Assembly: GCA_017893485.1 (NCBI GenBank)
Contig: CM030366.1
Location: forward strand, 184,433,947 to 184,497,946
DNA from: Hemerocallis citrina
Taxonomy: Eukaryota; Streptophyta; Magnoliopsida; Asparagales; Asphodelaceae
Direction of reading: 5' to 3'
DNA: 64,000 bases
Made by a program: the position numbers and the translations under genes. A model generated the notes under the pieces. The model did not search any database. It worked only from the letters and a program-made list of their open reading frames with translations, and was not told the DNA's origin. Of the stretch, positions 22,641-34,243 are shown in pieces. The number at the start of each line of letters is the position of its first letter. Position 1 is the first letter of the stretch.

Positions 22641-23444
22641 GGTTTTCGTAAGTTGTTATTTATTTATTTATTTTTCTTTTCGGTTTTTTCTTTCTCTCCT
22701 ATTTTCTTTTCTGTTTTCTGTACCTCTCAATCAACTTTATAAAGAATTTTTGTAACAGCATGCACAAGGAATGTTCCGGGTTGTGAATCTGACTCTTTTT
22801 TTCTTTTTTGTTGTTTGAGTAAAATCTGACTTTGCCAACGGCATGGACACTCATAAAAGCAATTCGATAACTTATGAGAAATGAGGGGAGTGAAAATGTG
22901 AGACCATTTTTTTGCTGTCACTCGTTAATTAAAACATAAAAAAATTGAAGCTATACATATAATCTTATAACATTTTTCATCTAACTATTTTTCTTTCGAT
23001 AGCAGTATGTATCAAACAAGGAATGTACTTAGTAGTTAATAGCATTCTGTCCTTGGGTCCAAGGAAATTACCGTCTGCAAAACTGACGTCCAAGTGAAAG
23101 TATAGTATCTAATCAGGAGTTTCTTTCTTCTAAAAAGAGGTCGTAGCCTCACACATTCAGCTCATAATGAGTGATTGGTGCAACGTACTGGATATGAAAC
23201 CTCCAACCTTTTGTTCACTATGGGAGAATCTATCACCAGACTGCTAAGGCACTTGTTATATATAAACTGAGAATTGAGGTTGCGGAAACCAATCCAAATT
23301 AAACTCAACCACATATATTTAGTTTGCAGTTATATGAACTACTGCAACATCGTATTAAATCCCTGCCACACATTGAAGTTTGTGTTAAATGAAACCTAAC
23401 ACACCACTCAATATAATTCACAATCATACATTCTGTATATCAAC
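22641..23444. other. AT-rich spacer, nothing recognised
   Basis: No gene or repeat that I can support. T-rich around 22650-22720. Confidence 0.4.
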
Positions 23445-25622
23445 TTTTTTTTTAGATGAATCGGATAGGGCCTTACGACCCCAGCCATCAGAATATCATT
23501 ATATAAATGCAATAAACAGTCAGCAACAATGAAATTTTACAAGCTGTAAAATGGGAACAAAACACGCAAAGAGAAACAACAATAACAGGGATTACAAATA
23601 AACAGCAGAGAAAAGAAAAGGAGAGCAAAGCTGCAGCATCCTGATCAGATCTGCAAACGCCGAGAACAGAACAGAGCTCGCATCGACGACATTGTAGTAC
23701 CAGCCGCCCCCAACACTATTACGAAGCATCAATCTGATCCTCCAACCCGCTGACAGGATGGCGGACTCCGCTAGCCAAAAGAAGGGGAGAAACCCACAAG
23801 GCTAGGATCAAGCTACTGGACGATAACCTGAGATCACAAGGCAATGCCAGCAAACAGAGAAAAACCACAGAAATGCAATAGAATAGGATCAGATGACTCA
23901 AAAGCAACTCAAAGTCAGTATCCATCTCCGAAAAGGTGCAGACTAAGTAAACAATCCATCTGACGAGGCAGACAAACAGAAAACGCAGTAATCATTTCAC
24001 AAAGAGCGATTAAAAGAAAGCAAAAGGCAGATCCACAAATAACTTAATAGTAATGCTCTGAGCAACAGATAAACATAGATCTCCCAATAGAACAAAAGCT
24101 AAGTTCCTGAATAGCATAGAAACATCTGATATAAAACCATCCCAGTAAAGAGAATACAAAAAGATAGGAAGATAATAACAGAAGCTACATAAGCTGATGA
24201 TAGTTAACATCAGACACAAAAAAGGATCACCATAAAGTTAAAAGAAGAAAAGAGAGTAACCGTTGCCAGCGCAAGCAAAACTAAAAGCCAAAGCTCATAA
24301 AAGGCATCCCAGTCAAGTATTGAACACCGGGAAAAGCAAAAAATGGATCTGGCAACTGCACTTTATAGAATGATTCAAGTCTGCATAAGAAGGGAGATGA
24401 AAAAAGGAAAATATCATAATCAAAGCAGTAAAACACAGTCAAGCTATAAGCTTTGAAGAGAACGAAGACAAAGATAAGCATCTACTAATTTATGATAAGC
24501 AGAAACGATGAAATCTGTTGTTTTCAACTCTGACGACCAGAGTTTGAAAAGAAGCAAAAATTCATCAATCATCGCAGTCATAGAGTGTCTGCTATGCTGG
24601 AACAAGATGGAGTTTCTCTCTTTCCAAATAACCCAAATAATGATATGAATCGACAAAATCCAAACATTACTGAACCGGGAGTTCGAAGGCTTAGCGTTCC
24701 AGCAAGAAGTTAAGTCAGGGGGAATAGATCCAGTGTCCCAAGCCAGAGAGCAAATCTTCCACAACGGAAGGATAATAGGGCATTGAGTAAAGAGATGATT
24801 CGCGTCTTCAGCGTGCTGAGCACACAGCGCACAAAGTTGACCCCAGGCTAAATTCCGTTTGTTAAGAATATCAACCGTGAGTAACTTATTATTAAAGGCA
24901 AGCCAAGAAGTGATTTTCACCTTAAGAGGAGCCGTAATATCCCAGAAATATTTAGCTACTGGAGATCTTACCCCCCTCGCATTAAGGAAATTATAAAAAG
25001 ATTTAACAGAAAAAGTGCCCGCTGTCGACCAGCGCCAGCCGATGCTCTCGGAAGTTTTCCATTCGTAATTATTGAGAGATGAGATGAGCTCATCAAAGGC
25101 CTCAGCCAACGAATGGGGAAGATCAATTGTGAAAGGTATAAACCAATAACGATCATTATCAATCAAGACAAAAGAGTCGGCAATAGACGCCATCGGATAG
25201 ACAGCCAAATTAAAGAGAGAAGGGAAAGCCGTGGCTAGCGTGGTGTTACCAATCCAAAGATCAGTCCAAAATTTGGCTCTTGAACCGTCATGGCAATTAC
25301 GATAAATACCACATTGAAAAGCAGAAGCTGCTTTCCAAATACCCTTCCAAAAGGGGGAAGCGTGGCGAGAAGTATCCTCAGGAAATTCCACCATTGGAAG
25401 GCGCTGGATCTATAACCTCTAACGCACTTAATCCATGGCAAATGATCAAGATTATGGAGTTTCCACAACCATTTACCTAAAAGTGCAATGTTATGATCAC
25501 GAATGTCCAAAACACCGAGTCCTCCTTCCTCCTTGGAGGTACAGATCAGTTTCCACTGACACAGATGGGAACCTGGTTTAAAGGAAGAAGAACTGTTCCA
25601 AAAAAAGTTACAACGAATTGGG
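23445..25622 (-). mobile_element. 5'-truncated LINE (non-LTR retrotransposon)
   Basis: On the minus strand the element runs from about 25622, inside the coding sequence, to a poly(A) tail seen as a T run at 23445-23453. A roughly 1 kb 3' UTR separates the ORF stop (24444) from the tail. Truncation at the 5' side and a 3' poly(A) tail are the normal result of target-primed reverse transcription. The 5' end lies against the Mutator-like element, so it is unclear which event removed the rest. No target duplication was recognised. Confidence 0.8.
24444..25622 (-). pseudogene. LINE polyprotein C-terminus with zinc-binding domain
   Basis: Reading from 25622: NFFWNSSSSFKPG, then KEEGGLGVLDIRDHNIALLGKWLW, a very common phrase just after the RT domain of plant LINEs. 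A frameshift near 25390 moves to the long frame 25394-24444. It includes WRWSTAGTFSVKSFYNFL, APLKVKITSWLAFNNKLLTVDIL and CALCAQHAEDANHLFTQCPIILPLW, with the Cys/His pattern of the RT zinc-binding domain. The RT catalytic part is absent. The stop at 24444 is followed by non-coding 3' UTR. Confidence 0.85.
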
Positions 25623-25858
25623 CCAATTTAAACTGAGACTTAAACTGAGAATTTTTCTCAAAATGGGCCAATTTTTCAAACTAATTTTCAAAATAGATCA
25701 CTTTCGAAACTAATTCTCAAAATAGACCACTCGCACTTCCCAACTGCATGCTATTCTATTTTGTTGACGCAGTTGGCAACTGTGGTCTAAATATATGCCA
25801 CCATAATCCAACTCCAACACTTGTGTCAAAATAGTGTTAAGGAGAAAACTATGTTCAC

Positions 25859-25931
25859 CTTAGACCGCAGTTGGCAACTGTGTTCTTAATTGCACTAAGC
25901 TCGCAGTTTCCAACTGTATTTCTAATTCAAT
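25859..25931 (+). repeat. Left inverted terminal segment of the MULE
   Basis: Starts CTTAGACCGCAGTTGGCAAC and ends CTAATTCAAT. It matches the reverse complement of 35577-35649. Further CGCAGTT palindromes lie outside (25766-25790) and inside (25985-26043). Confidence 0.85.
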
Positions 25932-26520
25932 CCCCTTCACCCCACTTAATTGAGTCCTTGAACTATATTTAACTGTGGTTGACTGAGACCGCAATTGGCT
26001 ACTGCGGTTTTAATATTATTTAGAACGCAGTTCACAACTGCGTGTTTATTTAAATCCCCTTTAAAACTCCAGAAACCCACTATTCATATAACTTCATCAT
26101 TTTCCCCAATTCACTGCTTCTACTCTGAAACCCATCGAAACCCAAACTCTTTAAAAACCCTATTACCAAAATATATCTCATCCCTCTCTCTAAAATCTCT
26201 TCCTAATTAACTATTCAACCTTCAATCCCCAAATCTCCAAGTCCCCCAAACCCTAATTTCCCTATTTCTCAACCAATTCTCAAAATCTAACTACCCACAT
26301 TGTTCGGCGACAACACTTCCAACGATTAGCACCGTCTTTGTGAAATTGCGATATCATCCATGCGTCATTGAAGTGTCAAATACTTGTGTTTTTTTGTAAG
26401 GTATTTGTACAATCGTAGAAACTTTATTTTTGTTTTTTATTATTGTTTGCTCAGGTAATTACTCGCATATTCATCCATTTACTATAAGTATAGATCATAA
26501 AATTCCTATTTGATTATATT

Positions 26521-28062
26521 ATGATGGAAATAATTCGAGACCCTAAATTAGGAGCTTGTTATAGTGATGTTGAACTGGCAGTAGTTTGAACTCCGCATAA
26601 TATTACAAAGCACGAACTCGTAGATAAGGTGTATAAAATTACTAACTGGGATAAAGTTGAATGGAATGTTAAAATACGAGCTCGATATGCAGGTGGAAAA
26701 GGAAAGTCACAATATTTCATGGTGGTGCCTATAGTCGATGATGACGCTATTGCTTCTATGCTTGCAAGAACAGTTGATCCGAACTACAGATGGACTGCAT
26801 TGGAGTTATACGTTGACAAAGTAAGGAATCACAATAGTCCGCCACATGTTAATCGTATACCAAGCCCATTACATGAAGTGCCTACCCATGAAATGAGTCC
26901 CCATCTGAGTCCTTCACTACATGAAAGAGTGTCGCCTAGAGAAGATAATCCCGTTTTCACAAGTCCAGTTTCTGAAAATTCACCCTTACACGACTTACAA
27001 GGGTTGAATTCTGACTTTATCCGCAATCTTATTGATAAGGAAAACAATCTTCAAAACTTCAATAATGCTGCGGTTAACAATGAGTTGATAGATGATGAAG
27101 AAATTGAAAAGGAGAATATACATGTAGATGAGGAGGAATATGAAGAAGATGATCATTTTGAAGATAATGTTAATGATGGTGATGGTGTGGAAACGGAAGC
27201 CAATGTTCCAACCCCGCCCCCTCCTCCTAAATTCATGGGGCCAATTGTTCCTGAATTTGAATCTACTGAAGGAAGTTATAATGCTCGGGTTCATCAAAAT
27301 CCTAAAGAATCATGTGGATCATCGAAGATCGGATTGTTGTACGTTGGGCAAAAGTTTGAAAGTAAAGATCATATTCAACATGCGGTGAAGATGTTCTCTA
27401 TTAAGGAACATTGAGAATTTGTAGTTATGAAATCGAACAAAAAGTGTTATGTCTTTCAATGTAAATTCCATGCAAAGGTAAATCTGAATGATGGTACGTC
27501 ACAAAATTCCGATGGCGGAACCGAGGTAGTTTGTCCATGGCAACTACGTGCGTGTATCCCAAAAGGAAAGACGTACTTCATTGTGAAGAAGTTAGGAAGG
27601 GCACATATATGTATCAATCCGACATTAAGTCAGGATCACACCAAAGTTGATTCGAAGCTAGTTTCTAATATAATCTTGAATATTGTTAAGGCACAGTTAG
27701 CAGCAACACCGAGAGCCATAATTGAGATTGTATTACTGAAATGTAATTATAAGATTTCTTACAAGAAAGCTTGGATTGCAAAACAGAAAGCTATTGAGAA
27801 GTTGTTTGGAGGGTTCGATGATGCATATACGAAGTTGTCTGCCCTTTTAGCAGCCATACAAGCCTCTAATCCTGGAACTTACTTGCATTGGGATAAGATT
27901 CCTTCCGGTCCCGGTGAAGAAACATTTAAAAGAGTCTTCTGGGAATTTGCCGCTTCGATTGAAGGTTTTAAGTCATGCCGACCGGCGATTAGTATAGATG
28001 GAACCCATTGGTATGGAAAATACAAGAGATGTTTGTTGATAGCAGTTGCAATTGATACAGTT
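26521..28062 (+). pseudogene. MURA-type transposase, N-terminal two thirds, broken
   Basis: One frame from ATG 26521, interrupted by only two stops, both TGA (26587-26589 and 27412-27414). An acidic linker (27085-27180) is followed by the Mutator DNA-binding region (GLLYVGQKFESKDHIQHAVKMF...), a Cys/Trp/His region (CPWQLRACIPKG...KKLGRAHIC), and the start of the MULE catalytic domain (CRPAISIDGTHWYGKYKRCLLIAVAIDT) with the first catalytic Asp in SIDGT. The frame then runs into the palindromic array and stops at 28104, so the second Asp and Glu are missing. A transposase would bind the terminal repeats and cut DNA; this copy cannot. Both stops fit CGA to TGA decay. Confidence 0.85.
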
Positions 28063-28680
28063 GCGAACTGCGACTATCAACTCTCCAAACTTCCAGAGAG
28101 TTAGCAACTCTCTGGAAAATTGGTATTAACTTCGAGCGCAGTTGGGAACTGTGCTAAAGTTAATACCAGGAGTGCAGTTGCCAACTGCGACTGTCAACTC
28201 TCCAAACTTCCAGAGAGTTGGCAACTCTCTGAAAAATTGGTATTAACTCGAGCACAGTTGGGAACTATGCTAAAGTTAATACCAGGAGTGTAGTTTCCAA
28301 CTGCGCTCGAAGTTAATACCAATTTTCCAGAGTTGCCAACTCTCTGGAAGTTTGGAGAGTTGATAGTCGCAGTTGGCAACTGCGCTCCTGGTATTAACTT
28401 TAGCGCAGTTGCCAACTGCGCTCGACGTTAATACCAATTTTCCAGAGAGTTGTCAACTCCCTGAAAATTTGGAGAGTTGACAATCGCAGTTGGCAATTGT
28501 GCTCCTGGTATTAACTTTAGCGCAGTTCCCAACTGCGCTCGAAGTTAATACCAATTTTCCAGAGAGTTGCCAACTCTCTGGAAGTTTGGAGAGTTAACAG
28601 TCGCAGTTGGCAACTACGCTCTTGGTATTAACTTTAGTGCAGTTGCCAACTACGCTCGACATTAATACCAATTTTCCAGA
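28063..28680. repeat. Large palindromic array inside the MULE
   Basis: Two units of about 118 bp in one orientation (28063-28295) are followed by about three units in the opposite orientation (28296-28680). Each unit combines CGCAGTTGGCAACTGCG, AACTCTCCAAACTTCCAGAGAGTT and TAATACCA segments, most of which are themselves palindromic. The array begins exactly where the transposase reading frame degenerates. It could fold into a long hairpin with small side hairpins. Confidence 0.9.
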
Positions 28681-29040
28681 CCAATTTATATGGCAAGCTG
28701 TTTCTCTCATTACATATTCGAGCACTTCATACATATGCAGACTTATTTCCAAATCAAATTCTTCATACATATTCAGATTCAAAAAATTGATGACTTCCAA
28801 CCATCCCAAAATCTTCCAACAAAACAAAACATTTCCAACATCCTCCAACCAAATAAGTTCGATCAATCAAAACAATCAATCAAACAAAACAAACACACAT
28901 GCACACTAATGCACCATTAATTTGCATTTAGTTTTTTCATCACTACAAAACACCTCCAGAAGTAGTCCAAACATATGCAAACATTTAACTCGAGGCAACA
29001 TTTAGAAATTTAGAAATATAAACAAGAAATACAACTAATG
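28681..29040. other. AT-rich MULE interior, no gene recognised
   Basis: Rich in CAAATC/CAATCAAAC phrases. Probably 3' untranslated sequence between the convergent transposase and plant mobile domain genes. Confidence 0.4.
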
Positions 29041-30252
29041 ATCGAGGATCAAGCAGGGGTATATAACTTTTTTTTCTTCCTATTCCTTTTCCGGCGTGTG
29101 TCCGGAGATAATTGAGTAACTTGGGAAATGGGAACGTGATCTTTTGGGTCATCGTGCTCTTGTTCTTCATGAGTAAGTGCATCTTCCTCTTGTATTTTCC
29201 CACTCGGTTGTTTTACTAGATCAGGTATATGTGTGTGCCCCCCGATAATTTTTAGTTCCAACCTTTTTTCTTCGTTTCCCTATGTTGGGCACCGGGGTGT
29301 TCAATAGTGCATCGAGTCGGGCTCCTTCACCAACATATTCGATTTGTGACCTGCACGACTTCAGAATGCCTCTTGCAAATGTCTTTACTGCATCGGGCAC
29401 ATTGCTCGAAAGTGCACGAGCATATTGCTTCGCAATATCCCATGCGTCCTTGATCTATCAAACATATTTCACAATGGAACATATTTCACATATGATATAA
29501 ATAATAATAACCATTAGATTAAAAATAATTATGCAATTATAACTAAATCTACAATCTTACTATGGATCGGTGAGTCGGTGCCCGCGGTTGATACATTGGC
29601 TACAACGTAGAATACCCGGGTGCCGACTCGGTATCTCTCCTTTGAATTGGCAATTGAACACCACTTGGTATAGATCGGAGAGGTGCAACATACAATCAAG
29701 TATACGTGCGATACCAGTTCATATATGACCGATGCAAGGCTGAGTCAAATGGAGGATACGGGTCTACAACGGTGTTGAAGCATTCATCTTTCCAGTGCTT
29801 GACATGTATTTCATGGTAAGTTGCCCAATTTTGATCCGGCAGCCTACCCATACCCTTCGTTCCGTGCAACTTTTTATCATAAGTTCAGGTTCTACAAGGT
29901 CAACAGTTTCGGGTCAATAATTTCGTTCCATGCAGCCTACCCATACCCATACCCTTCGTTCTGCAAGGTCAACAGTTTCGGGTCCAAAGGATCTAGACCT
30001 CCACGTGCAACGGAGGAGGAACTAGGCTCGGCTGCACCGGATGATGAGGGAACCTATAAGTTCATGAAATAATCGATGTTTTAGTAACAAATTTATTTCA
30101 ACAACAACATATACAAATTAAAAAAGTTACAAAATACTTATTACCTGTGTAGCAGGGGGAACTTGCTCTCGGACTTCATTACTACTCGAGAATCTTCCAC
30201 CGCGGTTTCTTGGTCCCCGACCTCGATCATTTATACCCCTTGTTCGTGCCAT
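29041..30252 (-). pseudogene. Plant mobile domain (PMD) gene remnant, antisense to MURA
   Basis: Minus strand exon 1 (30252-30145) encodes MARTRGINDRGRGPRNRGGR... and ends at a GT donor (CAG|GTAATA). Exon 2 starts at 30053 after a TTATAG acceptor, in phase, and encodes ...GGLDPLDPKLLTLQNE, like the beginning of plant mobile domains. The middle is missing, replaced by a local duplication (29840-29990). The C-terminal end follows at about 29860-29700: GRLPDQNWATYHEIHVKHW, then SYMNWYRTYT. A tail encodes a Lys/Arg-rich end (29261-29049). PMD is known from MAIN/MAIL1-type host proteins and from MULE and gypsy elements. The biochemical role in transposition is not known to me. Confidence 0.55.
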
Positions 30253-30628
30253 TTCCAATATTAGACGATCACTATAGAAAATTGTTACCAATAGTAGATA
30301 ATGTTAATATATAACGAAAATAGTATAAGATATGAAACATTTAAAGATTACAACACATGATGGAGTGAGCCATTAAGGAATTTAACCATTCATCGAAAAG
30401 CAAAATTTCTGCTATTTTGAAGATAAGGTCAAAAATCGATTAACATAACCACTAACATTTCACTAACAATTCAAGTAGTAAAGAATGTTGGTCGGGAGAT
30501 GAAAGAAGGGTTGCTTGTGCAGGATGCAGGTTTAACGGAGGGGAAGGTTGAACATAGAGGGAGATGGAAAGTGAACGATTTTCCGGTGGATTGTTATGGG
30601 AGGGGGAGATATGCTCGGAGGATCACAA

Positions 30629-33600
30629 TGTAGTGCCCCGAATTTTCAATATGATATCTTAGAAATACGTGGCACAATTCCCAGCATCAACTTCAATTGC
30701 AATAGTAAACATAGCCAAAAACACAGATATTTTTTATTTCAAACTTTTATTACAACAATTGTTTACAAAACACAACGGAATACAAAACACTTTGAATTAC
30801 AATATTTTCTTTACAACACTTTCTTTTACAAATTTACACAAGCCATAACATCAATTTATCTCAAGCATCCAAATCACAAACTATAAGCACCTACCTGTAA
30901 AACATGAGGCTAGAGATAACCCTAACCCCCAAAACAACATGGGTCAGCCATAACGGTGTGAGTTACATAAGAGAAAACAACATAAATAAAACATAGAGCA
31001 TAGATTCATCAACAACATGTATTAACAGCAAGAATAAATGAAATAAGAAATAACAATAAGTAAAGCATGAAAATATCAAGGAATATAAGATAGTAAATAG
31101 TAGAGCACGAAAATAACAATTGAAACTAGACTAAGCGTCAAGTGTACGAAAAACAGGAAAACACAAGCATAAAACCAAGTCAAGAAAACATCAATGTTAT
31201 ATGCTGACTCTCTAATGCATACTTGTCGGATTCTATGCATTCCATAGTACATAGGTCCGGTACAAGCCCTTATCGTTCTCCACTTTATAGGGTTAAATTC
31301 CTCATTATGCAACTAATCCTACTACGGTGATGGAAAACAAGATCCAGAATACTCTGCGAATAGGCACCACAGTCCTCGATGCGCAAGTATCATGTAAGAA
31401 TAGCTCTAAAACTGGAGAATCAACTCCTAACCGTGTGCCCCACGAATAGGCTTGCAAGGCCCTCAACGTGCAGATACACTAGGTACATTCCGTGAATAGG
31501 CCTGCCGACCCTCGACATGCGAATGCACCTTGCATGCTCCGTGAATAGGCCTGCAGACCCTCAACACGCGAACATACAAATGTCCTCTCGAGACAGAAAA
31601 ACACGCAGCCCTAGAACGCACCTGTTGGACTAACAAAACCAAGAGAATATACTTACGTTTCCTAAATTTCATCACGTCTCCACTAGTGCCTGTCCTTAAG
31701 TCGATTATTATTAAAAACACAAAATTCCCATCTCTAGAGTTAGTGTATCCTACCGGACTTAATTCCACAACAACCAAACCAAGACCCCACAGGTCTAAAT
31801 CAACAAATCTCAATGCCAGTTCACATGATTCCCTCTCAACTCCTAGAGATCCACAACTCATCCATCAAGACCAAAACTTTCAATAAACCTCACAAATTTA
31901 TCGTCAAAACGATTGCACGAAGAAAACTTCTTAAACCAACAAAATCCAAATCTTATATAAAATTCCAGAATTCAAATAAATATTAAATTCATTGAATAAC
32001 TAAAAACTATATTTTTAAGTTGTAGAACATCACAAAACATCAACTCCTTTGAAAACACTTATAGCTCAATAAGGTCCAAAAGAATACATTTAAAGTTCCA
32101 ACATAAATCTCTATAAAATATTTAAATTTGTAGTAAAACATCTTTTGAAATAATATAATATTAAATGAACAATCATTCGAAGAAACATCAGAAAAACTCA
32201 AGAAAATATCAGTCAGAGCGGTAACAGTCCACTGTAAACAGCAGTCGGTCGACTGTCCAGAGCGAAAACCCAACACTTCAAGAAATATAATTCTAAGTAG
32301 TAGCATTCGACTGTAAAAAGTCATCGGTCGACTGTCCAGAGAGAATATCCAAAACTTCGAGAAAACATCAAAACAGTGCAGAGGTAGTCGACTGTAAAAA
32401 TGGGTCAGTTGACTGTTCCGCACAAAATTTCAAGAAAACGAGAAAACACAACAGCCAGGTAGCGACGGTCGACTATAAAATTCAACTGGTCGACTGTTGA
32501 CCTGCAGACTGCAGTTTTTAGTTATGCACATTTCAACCGATACGGAGTTTTACTTTATGAAAATGAATTCTGTAAAAGTATATTTCTGATATGATCAAAT
32601 ACGACTTGTAGGATATATAAAAGTCCAAAAAAACAATCAAACCCACTTTGAATTAATAAAAATCATAATTTGTTGATTTACTCCAAATAGAACATGAATT
32701 TGTGCATATATCAAAAGTAGAATTTTTAAGAATCAATCATACATCAAAATAATTTCGTTTTATATTCCAAACCATATCAACACCAAAATAAGTTGGGATA
32801 TAGTCAAATTCTTCGAAAACACATAAAGACTTAATTTCTTCAAAAGCAATAAAATACAATCTTCATGTAAAATGTTCGTGCATGTTTGTGCACCAAAAGA
32901 ACTTCACAAATCCATCAATTAAAATTAACAAAGTTTTCAGATTTAAATCTTAGTATCCAAATTCAAGTAAAACCTCGTACAAAATCACAAAATCCCCAAT
33001 TTAGTCATATCGCATCAAACTCAATTCGATTTATCACAAATCTAATTCTCAAGACATGATCTCTTAATTCATTAGTCCTTCTCAAACTTCCTCAAACTCA
33101 TTCATCATTATTGACTCATAAACATACACAAATTTACCATAACCAAGTTGCATTCATCCAAACTCAATAAAAATCTCATCTTTAATCAATGTATGCATGA
33201 CTTTCACCATACTCAATCAAATCAGCATTAATCCAAAAGAAATAGCCTACTCATGATTTATAATGGGTCATTCAGCAAATCTCAAATCATCCACATGCAA
33301 TTCTATTCATAAATAATTAGGTTTTCATAAAAGATCCAATTTTAATTCACCCATTCATCCAATCCATCATATATATTCATACCCAAAACCTAGCATGCTT
33401 TCTAATAGATGAAATACCACAAACAACATTCAAAGAACAAAGCAAAATAAATTATATCACTTACCTTGTTGAAGAAATCGAACGGGGACAAATAGAAAAT
33501 AAGAAAAGTCTCTCCTTCGCAAGAAATCCAAGATCTTCTCTTTAAAACTCCAAGAAATAATAATAATAAAATCCTTTGTGTTGTGCAGCAAAAGATGGCT

Positions 33601-34238
33601 GCACTCCTCCTTTAAATAGGCTGGGATCCAAGATTTTAGGGTTTTGAAAACATTTGCAAAAATACTCCTTTTAAATATAACTTTACATATACAGATCCAT
33701 ATACTTGGAAACTTGATAAAACCAATTTATTTGAGATTTAAAAACAAAAACAACCATCATAAAGTCAGCTGGCACTGTTTGAAAAGCTCAGAAAATGAAT
33801 TTACACTTTTACCCCTCAAAATGACAATTTTGCAAAAAATTCTCTTTTATCGAAACTTGTAAAATAAATTAATTTCATTAAAAAAAAGTAGACTTTTTAA
33901 CCCTGAGTTGACTAGGCATTATACCCAGCCCAAAAATCTGAAAATCTGGAGTTTTCACTCGCATTGGCAATTTTGCACAAAAATCATTATTTTCGTAATA
34001 TTTGCAAATAGGTCCAAGAAATATCAGAAAATTCAGAAAAATCACAAATAATCTCAAATAATAAATAATGAGTTTTCCCCCAAATAATTTTGACTTTGCA
34101 CTTTCCAAGAAAATATTTGCACGTGTTTTTCACATGTAAAAAGATAAATCTTCAGAAAAAAATTTATTAAATCACCAAAAATTATTTTAATTCATTTATA
34201 AATCTTAAAAATAATATTTAAAAATACAGTGTACTACA
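30629..34238 (-). mobile_element. 3610 bp solo LTR, Tekay/Del type, nested in the MULE
   Basis: On plus it runs from TGTAGTGCCCCG to GTGTACTACA, so read on minus it starts TGTAGTACACTG and ends TTCGGGGCACTACA, the GGGGC..TACA 3' end shared by the other Tekay LTRs here. The flanks CACAA (30624-30628) and GACAA (34239-34243) are a target duplication with one mismatch. Inner landmarks on minus are ACTCACACCGTTATGGCTGA... to TACAGGT (30975-30890), shared with the solo LTR at 8415-12922, a TATTTAAAGGAGG promoter-like region near 33615, and a possible donor AACAAGGTAAGT near 33465. No coding sequence. Confidence 0.85.
32215..32510 (-). repeat. Four diverged repeats of about 80 bp with GGTCGACTGT
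   Basis: Within the solo LTR, GTCGACTGT (often CGGTCGACTGTCCAGAG) recurs around 32247, 32327, 32395 and 32495, interleaved with CGACTGTAAA and CAAGAAAA phrases. Each has the palindrome GTCGAC or a one-base variant. This may be a cis-regulatory array of the LTR. Confidence 0.65.
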
Positions 34239-34243
34239 GACAA

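Noticed and set aside
25623..25640. LINE target-site duplication or MULE 9 bp duplication at the LINE/MULE border
   Set aside because: No matching repeat was found at 23430-23445 or after 35660.
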